64,000 nt of DNA from Symsagittifera roscoffensis. Taxonomy: Eukaryota; Xenacoelomorpha; Acoela; Convolutidae. The DNA lies in the NCBI RefSeq assembly GCF_963678635.1, contig NC_087064.1:65279548-65343547 (forward strand), read 5' to 3'. Position numbers and translations under genes: made by a program. Below are positions 56,401 to 64,000 of the stretch, one piece after another. A model generated the notes under the pieces. The model had not been told where the DNA came from. It worked only from the letters and a program-made list of their open reading frames with translations, and ran no database searches. Within the stretch, counting starts at the first letter, position 1. Each line of letters opens with the position of its first letter.

Positions 56401-57999
56401 TGTAACATTCGCCCAAATATCACACAGCGACGGAGCGTAGAAAAAGTACCTATCAACGACTGGCAGGCGTCAGTTACCTTAATTCTACTCGTTTTTCACC
56501 GTCTCGACCTTGCCAGTTGATTTTCTGGTCTGTTTAGGGCAAAGTAAAAAGTTACCATTTTTAGGCCATCAGTCAAACGACTTTTGATCAGCTTTCGTTT
56601 GCATGCGAACACAACCACATAGCTGAGTCTCGGATCCTCAGACTACGTGATTGTCATTAAAAACACGGCTCGAACCACCTATTTCTATATGTTTTTGTGT
56701 GACAGTTTTATATTAAATCCATTGGAGATGGATTGACCCTTTCCTTTTTTCTATCTACTCATGCTCTGAAATATTAAATAATAACGGTGTTAATTAAGAT
56801 CTAGGACATTACAGCAGCTGTTATAGTCAGTTTACCCAGTCCCTTCACATATAACAGTCTCTGGGGGACCAAGCCTCCGCTCCCGTGATTTTCTTGAGAT
56901 AACACTCTTATCTCCTATATTTCGTGTCCCGGGAGGGTTCCGTGGTATTTCTCTTCCCCCCACTGAAGCCTCCGTCTCCACAAATATCTGTCGCTAAGGT
57001 CCTTATCGTGTGTTCTTGCCACGATAAGAGGCTCCGTAATTTTTCTGTCTCTGATACAACTGTTCTTCACAATCTATATCGTGGTTCTGATTTTCGTCTT
57101 TTTTATTCAAAATGGCCATCTTTTTTCTATTTCTCAGAAATGTTCTTCTTCCAATCGAAATTTTAAAAATAAAAATTCTAGAACATTCTGACCCTCCGTC
57201 GCAACACTTTTCTGTTCATAAGGCCTTTAGTCACTCTTTTTTCGGTCGCGGGAAGGTTGTGCTGTGTCATCCGGCAGAATGGCACATACTCCCCGGACAA
57301 GTCTCCATCAATGTCCCTATTGATCGAACAACACCGGGTTATCGTCAAGTAGGTATCCAGTTTTCTGTAACCAATCTTAGAAATCGCATAAGAAAATGAA
57401 ATTTATCTACTCCACCTCAACTCACTACGTGTTCACAAATGGCATCGTACTACATCTCACTGCCTTTCAACATTTTCACAAAATTTGCACCATGAGGAGT
57501 GTCCTAGATAAAATTTCTTTTCTGACTACTTACGTCATCTCGCCATAAAACTTCTTTTCGCTCTTTGTGATTAAAAAGTGGGACGTGGCACGGCCACGCA
57601 CCCGTTAAAATTAACTTAAGACTACTCACCAAGTATAATCAGTCATTTATGCGGTCCTTTCCATATTAAAACTAAGAAACTCTGTGGCTAGGAAAGTTAT
57701 TGAGTTACCCACCCTTCTCGAGCGAATTTACTCAAACTTACCATGTCGCCACACAGTGAAATTGTGTCTTACACAGGTTAAAAACTTCAGTCGGGAATAA
57801 ATAGGTAAATATACTCACCTATGCTCCTTATATACATACATAGATAGTAGTAACTAAAATCAACAATTTCAACAATTTTAACAATTGCAACAATTTTCAA
57901 AGTTTGGTCTGACCAAACTAGATCAAAACAAAAAGTTTAACAAGTTCAATAATCAAAACTTGGTTGATTTGTTCAAGTTTTAGCACACAAATACAATCA
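56401..57999 (-). repeat. 3' LTR of a Ty3/Gypsy-like element (ends inferred)
   Basis: The low-coordinate end is fixed by interruption of duplicated sequence at 56400 and starts TGTAACATTCGCCC, so the sense strand ends …GGGCGAATGTTACA. The high-coordinate end is inferred next to the polypurine tract; a TG start at 57999 would give about 1.6 kb with TG…CA ends. Sense-strand TATATAAGG lies at 57826-57834 and could be the promoter. Blocks are shared with the inverted 2003-bp units. A ~40-bp stretch at 57288-57327 is also similar to the pol coding region at 61940-61981. Small ORFs inside are not called. Confidence 0.7.
57826..57834 (-). promoter_or_regulatory. Possible TATA box of the LTR
   Basis: Sense-strand TATATAAGG lies about 165 bp from the inferred LTR start, a plausible place for the U3 promoter. 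Confidence 0.4.
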
Positions 58000-58001
58000 A
58001 G

Positions 58002-58028
58002 TTTTTTTCTCCTTCTCTTCTCTTCTTC
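58002..58028 (-). promoter_or_regulatory. Polypurine tract
   Basis: On the minus strand a run of about 26 purines (GAAGAAGAGAAGAGAAGGAG then A7) lies 10 bases after the downstream ORF's stop and just before the inferred LTR. This is the position of the plus-strand primer in LTR elements. Confidence 0.7.
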
Positions 58029-58036
58029 GGTCATCT

Positions 58037-61000
58037 TCATTCCATCATTTCTCCATCCTGATGTTCAACGTCACTGTCTTCCAGAACTTTCTCTAACATG
58101 TCCAGAGAGTTGCGGGCCGTGCCCCAACCCTCCTGTTCCAACAGCCTCGGTTTGCAACAAGGTAGCAAGTCCACATTCACCTTCTGCTCCCGGTTCCTGC
58201 AAAAGCTGTTGTGAAGACACAGGCTCACGTTTCGTTCTAGGTCAGCTCTTAAGACCTCTTTCTTCTCATCTTCAGTAACACAAGGCGTTCCAGCTACCCG
58301 CTTCACCGCTGTGGTGACCGCGTTTCTGTGCGTCAAGAATGCTCGTTTATAGGCTCCTGGTCCTATATCTAGCTGGAAAGATTGATAGGCTTCCGTATTC
58401 CTTGACATGTGACGCTTCGCGCGTTCATACATCCAAGATGTCATCACTGCACGGAACCAAGGCATCAATCTTTGCCTTGACCATATTCTTTCAATGGCTT
58501 TAGGTATTCTCAGAACCTTGCAGGTGGTTCTGAAAAGATCCAATTCACGACTCATTTTAACGTTGCTCAACTGTTCAGGAGTCGGCACGGCCGTCTCCTG
58601 CTCACTTGTGTCCGCGTTAGCCTCCAACCATCTCACTGCTAGCATGGCGCTAACCACCACGATTGACACTTGTTGATTCTGATCGGGCAACCCCGTGGAG
58701 TACAACTCCTCCACGTCCCATACTAGGATCAGATTCCCGCGTTTGGGGTACCACAACGTCTGCGCCAAGCAGTGGCAAGGATACTCCCCATGGGTTCTCA
58801 CTATGTTCCTTCGGGTCCGATACCCTGAGGCTCCCAGCAACGGTTCCACTTCCATCAGGATTCTATGTAAATCGTCTTTCTCTTCTATGGTGGGGAATTC
58901 AGTAGGTAACGCTCCACTCGCTTTCTGTTTCTCGAACTCACTCACGTTTCCTTCGTTCAGTCTCATGAACTCTTCACCCACAACGTCTTGCAACTCGCCT
59001 TCGGATCTCTTCGGGACTGCCCGAAAGATCTTTGCCAACAAGTTATATGACCTCTCTGACATTCTGGCCAACCTCACGCACTTTGGCACAGAGAAAAGTT
59101 GGTCAACCAACACTTGTTGCGTCCTCGCATCCATCACCACCATGTGCGTAGGATACTTGCTATTACAATACGGCGCTGAGCTTGAACCCACCATATATTT
59201 TGAACCAGTAGGTCTGTGATAGGCTTCACTATCCTTCAGATTCATTTCATTCTCTAGGGCTTCTCGCCAGCCTCCAATCTTTTGTTCTGTCTGTAATGCT
59301 CCAGGGAATATTTCCACGCTGAGGGACGTCACCAGCTCATGGGCACGCTCCAAGCGCTCGAGCGATTCTATCGAACTCGTCATGCTGCAAAATCCCAAGG
59401 CTGTGATCAGGTTTACGTCCGTCACCCCATGGCAGTCTGCGACCAACTCCATGGCACTCTTATCTGACATGCTCAATCTTCCGTACAATCGTGCCAGTTG
59501 TCGATGCTGCTCGCTTAGCGTAATCAGGCAGTGTTCCAGGTTACAAACATGTCCTTCCATCCCACTGTGTTGAGCCAAGCATGTGCCTTGCTTCAACCAA
59601 TTACTCGATGTACCTTTCTCGGACAGCTCCGTGGACGGGTTGCTCTTCTTCTTCGTCAATCTCATGGCCAGCAGGTGATGTATCATGGCCAGATCATGTA
59701 AACTCGCATCATCATCCCGTTCTAACATGACATCTGCGGTCATGTCCCAGATTAAGCCTGCGTTAGGATGGGGACACCAGGAAGGTTTCATGAGTTCCCA
59801 CATCACTACTAGACTGGTTTTCAAGGGACCGTCCCAAGAACCACAATCAAAACTCACTTGCCCTTTTAGCTCGGGAATCGAGGGCTCGACTACTCGTTCT
59901 TCCAAAATAATTCCAAGCTTGGGTTGTTCCACCATCAACATTCCAATTTCCTTAATCCGTTCAACCCAGAAGTTGAGCACTGTGACTTGCTCGTAGTCGA
60001 AGTATGCTTCCCTGGCTTCTTCGTTCACGAAGGGATTATACGCCATCCCCGGTATGCCAGACACGTATTGGAATGACTTCAGTTTCCCTAGTGTTGCAAA
60101 CTCCTTTTGTCCTCTGGCCGCTTCAATCAAGTCTCTGCTCACTCTCAATTCTTTGTTGGAGTATCTTCTCACCTCTTCCAACTTGCGATAGCTTTCCATA
60201 TCATTCGACTCCTTGCTTGGCACGGTCAATGGCATGTCCTGATATAGCTCTAGGAGTGCCCTCAGGAAGTTCCTTTCGCAATCAACTCCCTTTTGCCGAA
60301 TGATCTTTATACATTCTCCTAACACAGGAGTGGGGATGCGATCCACCACGAACCTGACAAAGCAAAGGGCATCCTTACGCTTAGCCCATGCTATCGCTGA
60401 ATCGTCTTTCGAAATCAATGCTCGTAGAGCTTCCATTAACTCTAGCTCCTGTTCTCGTGATTTCGAGTCATTACTGGCTTCATACTCCGCCTTTTTGATG
60501 CCCATCAAGCACCAAGCCAGTCATACTTGCAGATCAGTTCTCACGCAAGGATGAGCCAGGTATGCTGCCACAGTAGCAGGTGCATTCATCGTCTCATCGA
60601 AGTATTTCTGGAGGGCCGCCCTCCAAGAAATCTCTAGCAGTTTTTCCAATCCAATTTCGTTCGCTTCTGATGACATTACTGTGCCATACTCTTTTCGATT
60701 GAAGTTAGAGTTCTCCGTAAGCCCTTTCAAATATTCTTGCATGGCTCGCTTCTCGCTCCAAGCCATCAAGTGCCCTCTTGCGGAGTTCCTCGCTTTCAAC
60801 ATCTCCACATAACCCCCTGCCGGATCTCCCATGTGGACCGATTCCGGCACAGTTATTCGACTGTACTCGACCACGTCGAGTTGTCCTTCCAGTTTCAACT
60901 TGGCCATGTTGATCCGCGAGGGCCTATAATCTTCAAGTCCTCCAGATCCACATTGACTGATGACTTCCATTTCTAACTTAGTGTCTGCCAGGGTTCGCGC

Positions 61001-61048
61001 CGTCTTCTTCGATCTAGTGGCGGTTACGGTCAGACCTGCCAAGAGCAT
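58037..61048 (-). CDS. Large ORF downstream of pol, unrecognised, with one in-frame TGA
   Basis: Two open frames, 60521-61048 (175 residues from ATG) and 58037-60520, are in the same register and separated only by the TGA at 60521-60523. Read through, they give about 1003 residues. The protein is mixed alpha-helical, without signal peptide or a clear membrane helix, so it does not look like a normal envelope. A Cys/His cluster (CLAQHSGMEGHVCNLEHC) lies near the middle. I recognise no family. The TGA is followed by CTG, and TGA-C contexts can be leaky, so readthrough is as possible as mutation. The first ATG after the stop is at 60503-60505. Position between pol and the polypurine tract makes it the element's third coding region. 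Pol is in the same frame, 285 bp upstream. Confidence 0.75.
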
Positions 61049-61081
61049 AGGGGGTATCAGATTCTCTTTTTCAATTCTGAT

Positions 61082-61333
61082 TTAAAATTTAGCACCAAGG
61101 TGGATCGTCCACCTTTATCTTTGTCAGAGTAGCACGAATAAGCGCTGTCACCTTGATGGCACAAACATAAAACATATCATAACAATAACATAACATAAAC
61201 ACATAAACATCACACACCTATACTATCATATAAAAACCTAATCCCTAATACTGTACCTAAAGCCTAACCTAAAACTTGACTCTAATTCTTATCGAGCAAC
61301 TTAATAAAAACCACTTATCGCCGAGCGCAATTC
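61082..61333 (-). other. Spacer between pol and the downstream ORF
   Basis: About 250 bp of low-GC sequence with stops in the shared frame. A perfect hairpin (AAGGTGGA TCG TCCACCTT) lies at about 61097-61115, shortly before the downstream ORF's start. It may matter for expression of that ORF. Confidence 0.5.
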
Positions 61334-64000
61334 TTAGCATATGCTCAGATAGTATTTTTTATGTAAGTAAACCTCTATGTCAGTCTCTGAAAATATCACA
61401 TGCACAAGAGCGTACAACTCTCTCGGGTGTAGCTTCCCTCTATTGGGATCATAAACTGGCAACGAGAGAGAGGTCACACCTCTCTCAACCAGGAAATCCC
61501 TAAGTCGAGTCAAGGCCAATACCAAGCTCTCCGGATTCACGTGTTGCCTATCAGTAGCTTTCGTAACCAAAAAACACAAATATTTCCCTGGTATCTGTGA
61601 TGCAACAGGGGGCAACGCAATCATTCCTCCTACACCCGGCCTCTGTTTCCACAAAATTTCGATATTCTTGTACTCTCTTTTAAAGTCGGCCGCTAGTGCT
61701 GTTTTGAAGCTTACGTCCGCAGTTATCGCTATGGCGCACGTGCGTTCCGTGAGTATGAAATCGCTGTCCGTTATAACGATATTGTTCGAATAGTGGTTCG
61801 GGAGATCAAAATACGATTCAAAGATTCGTCCAAAAGGTGGTTTCTTAGCATTCTCGCCCTCTGTCTCTAGTTCTCCGGTTTCCCTTGCCAATTTCAATTT
61901 TTTTATTATGAGATTTTCGGTGTGGGTGAGTCCTACCCCCACTCCCCGGACAAAAATATCCATCGACGTCCCGGTCGATCGCCCAAAGTCTAGGAGACCG
62001 AGGTTGGATTGTGGAACACGTAGAGGACCATCTGGGGCGACCCAGTTGGACTCGGTATTGTCATGACTGATGTATTTGACGCCGTCTCTGTCGACGTCCT
62101 GAATCGTCAGGATCGTCTCTTTTGGATCTGTCGGCAGATCGTGGAGCCATTCGAGCACGCGCAAGTTTGTTAGTTCTTGCTCATGAGTCTGTTCCGCTTC
62201 TGGTTCGAACTCCACTTCCGGTTCTGATCGATCGTCGATCCAATCTTGATCCATATCGTTCACAAGGTCGATTTCTTCTAGCATCGCTACTTCGTCCAGC
62301 CCCACCAGCGAGTCTATGACATCACTCACTACTATCCGGTCTACAACGAAGTCCTCGCCATACGGATTGCATTTCTTCTGGTTTTTTCCCCTCTTACTTT
62401 GGCGTGTCTCCATAGTGAGCGGAAAGTCAGGCCGTATTCCTTTGTCGACTTCGGTTTGTTCCGGGCAATCCCAGTCTTCTTCGGCATAGGGTAGAGTTTC
62501 ATCGTCCACCTCTACTCGCTCAGTCAACTCGAGATCCAGTGGTAGATCGCAATCGTCCACCATCTCATTCCCGTCGTTCTTGTCGCGAGTACCCCTTTCA
62601 TTCACTTCACAAGCAGGATCCACTATTAAATAGTCTCCCTCTTGCATGTCCGCTGGGATGCACCAATCCTCGGACGAGGCGTTGTGTGGTTTGATATTCT
62701 CGTAATGAGTCGCTCTTCCGGTGCTCAGCCGATAAAAACGACCTCCTTGATGCACCTCTGTTATCTGAAATGGACCACGCCATTTCTTTAATAGTTTCTT
62801 GGTTCCTTTTGGTGGAACCACTTCCTGGAACACCCAGACGTAATCGCCAACTGAGTAGGCTTTTGCATCGGCTGTTCTTTTATCAAACCTCCTTTTTTGT
62901 CTAATTTGCGCCTGTTGCGTATTCCTCCTGCATAAGTCATTGAGGTCCTGTTGTCTTCTAATGACGTCCCGCACGTACGTTTGCGGTGCTGTCCTCTTCC
63001 CTTCATATTCAGGGTAGAAGAACGTTAACGGGAGTGCTTTTTCATGACCCGTCAGCATCATATGCGGACTTATTCCCGTGGTGGAATGCTCCGTGCTGTT
63101 GTAAGCACCCATCACTTGCGGCAAGTGCTTGTCCCAGTCATCCATATAGCGTGAGCAGTAGACTCTCAACATGGATACCAGTGTGCGATTCTGCCTCTCG
63201 ACTAGGCCATTCGTTTGCGGGTGATAAGTGGTCGAGTGGGCCTGCGCTACCTGCGACCTTTTCATTAACTCTTTCGTGAGATCACCTACGAATGCTTTGC
63301 CATTGTCCGGTTGGAACGTGATGGGGCAGCCATGCCTTGCTATCCACACGTTTATCAAATGATCGCATGTTTCTTCTGCCGACGCTGTCATGCAGGGTGC
63401 TGCCTCCGCGTACTTCGTAAAATGGTCGATCATTACCAGCACCTGATTATAGCCCGTTGCTGTCATGCAGATTTTCTGATGATCAATTTGCACCACTTCG
63501 TTGAAACCTGACGATTCTATTGACTGTAGGGGGAACCTTAGTTTCCTGGGATCCTTTGCCTGTTGACAAGACAGGCATGCGGCTATCCATTTCTCACAAG
63601 CCTTCTTCAATCCCGGCCATTCGAATCGTTTTTGTATCCTGTTATACACTTTGTCCACGCCTTGATGTCCCATCTGATCATGTGAGCGAAAGAGCAATTC
63701 AGTCTGGTACAACTGTGGTAACACTATTGAGTTGTATTTATAAAGGACCTTGTCCTCCTCCTCGCGCTTACAGGCTACGATTCCGTCCTTATTCAGGTAC
63801 AACAAGTCTTTTCTCTTCAGGTAAAACTGCTTCAGGATTTTGTAGCTGTCTTCTTCCAAGTCTCCCTTGTCAGGTGCTCCATTCTCGATCCATCTTTTCA
63901 GACTGCTCGTCATTCTATCATTTCGTTGAGCCCTCAGGAGATCCGACAGCCTGTACCTGGCTTTCAAATACGTCTTCACCACGTTCATTTGCCCACTCAT
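61334..64000 (-). CDS. pol: Ty3/Gypsy-like pol, integrase part with C-terminal macro domain (5' partial)
   Basis: The frame runs off the window edge; protease, reverse transcriptase and RNase H must lie beyond it. Numbering from 64000: an HHCC zinc finger (H107, H112, C142, C145), then the integrase core with D173 (QIDHQK), D232 (QPDNGK) and E268 (NGLVERQ), exactly 35 residues between the last two. A GPF motif (KWRGPFQI) lies near 406-413. Residues about 450-640 are an acidic linker. Residues about 739-885 resemble a macro domain of the TARG1/OARD1 type: an I-T-A-D strand with an A-x2-F-K helix, a FLVTK strand and helix, LRDFLVERGVTSLSLPVYD, and a final DIEVYLH strand. The usual glycine-rich loop of active enzymes is altered (YDPNRGKL). 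The macro assignment is by eye. Confidence 0.8.
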   Translation of the reverse strand: MSGQMNVVKTYLKARYRLSDLLRAQRNDRMTSSLKRWIENGAPDKGDLEEDSYKILKQFYLKRKDLLYLNKDGIVACKREEEDKVLYKYNSIVLPQLYQTELLFRSHDQMGHQGVDKVYNRIQKRFEWPGLKKACEKWIAACLSCQQAKDPRKLRFPLQSIESSGFNEVVQIDHQKICMTATGYNQVLVMIDHFTKYAEAAPCMTASAEETCDHLINVWIARHGCPITFQPDNGKAFVGDLTKELMKRSQVAQAHSTTYHPQTNGLVERQNRTLVSMLRVYCSRYMDDWDKHLPQVMGAYNSTEHSTTGISPHMMLTGHEKALPLTFFYPEYEGKRTAPQTYVRDVIRRQQDLNDLCRRNTQQAQIRQKRRFDKRTADAKAYSVGDYVWVFQEVVPPKGTKKLLKKWRGPFQITEVHQGGRFYRLSTGRATHYENIKPHNASSEDWCIPADMQEGDYLIVDPACEVNERGTRDKNDGNEMVDDCDLPLDLELTERVEVDDETLPYAEEDWDCPEQTEVDKGIRPDFPLTMETRQSKRGKNQKKCNPYGEDFVVDRIVVSDVIDSLVGLDEVAMLEEIDLVNDMDQDWIDDRSEPEVEFEPEAEQTHEQELTNLRVLEWLHDLPTDPKETILTIQDVDRDGVKYISHDNTESNWVAPDGPLRVPQSNLGLLDFGRSTGTSMDIFVRGVGVGLTHTENLIIKKLKLARETGELETEGENAKKPPFGRIFESYFDLPNHYSNNIVITDSDFILTERTCAIAITADVSFKTALAADFKREYKNIEILWKQRPGVGGMIALPPVASQIPGKYLCFLVTKATDRQHVNPESLVLALTRLRDFLVERGVTSLSLPVYDPNRGKLHPRELYALVHVIFSETDIEVYLHKKYYLSIC

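Noticed and set aside
58037-61048. Envelope glycoprotein assignment for the third ORF
   Set aside because: No signal peptide, no clear transmembrane helix and no fusion-protein pattern are visible.

Overview
This is a repeat-dense, AT-rich stretch of an animal nuclear genome. Host genes are split into short exons with GT/AG introns. One recognisable host gene is an LSm10-like protein, a subunit of the U7 snRNP, which points to Metazoa. FLYWCH-MULE and REL-type retroelements fit an invertebrate, but I cannot name the species. Most of the window is transposons, satellites and fragments of both.

Layout. (1) 1-6.2 kb: terminal exons of one or more minus-strand host genes, including an exon encoding a C-terminal membrane helix that exists in two copies, and a 233-residue ORF with a signal peptide; two arrays of a ~172-bp satellite separate them. 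(2) 6.2-12.7 kb: no convincing gene; a ~165-bp degenerate satellite, tRNA-like repeats and dispersed repeats. (3) 12.8-28.5 kb: two spliced minus-strand host genes (12841-16884 and 22085-28471), highly charged proteins that I do not recognise. Between them lies a complete but frameshifted MULE transposon (18817-21328) with ~110-bp inverted repeats, and introns hold dead non-LTR reverse transcriptases. (4) 28.7-39 kb: a second ~165-bp array, then a 5.7-kb array of about 24 copies of a 241-bp satellite. (5) 39.4-42.6 kb: a decayed non-LTR retrotransposon with a REL-type endonuclease. (6) 42.5-56.4 kb: a segmental duplication carrying two copies of the LSm10 gene. Copy 1 was later split by a second non-LTR element; copy 2 keeps the empty site. 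Between the copies sits a tandem array of three 2003-bp units that look like an LTR plus leader. (7) 56.4-64 kb: the 3' half of a minus-strand Ty3/Gypsy-like LTR retroelement.

The most unusual object is that last element. Its pol C-terminus carries, after a canonical HHCC zinc finger, DD35E integrase and GPF motif, a long acidic linker and then a macro-domain-like module of the TARG1/OARD1 type. Downstream of pol is an unrecognised ~1000-residue ORF broken by a single in-frame TGA, then a polypurine tract and a probable ~1.6-kb LTR with a TATA box. The tandem 2003-bp units are inverted, diverged relatives of this LTR, so the element appears to have inserted into an older relative of itself.
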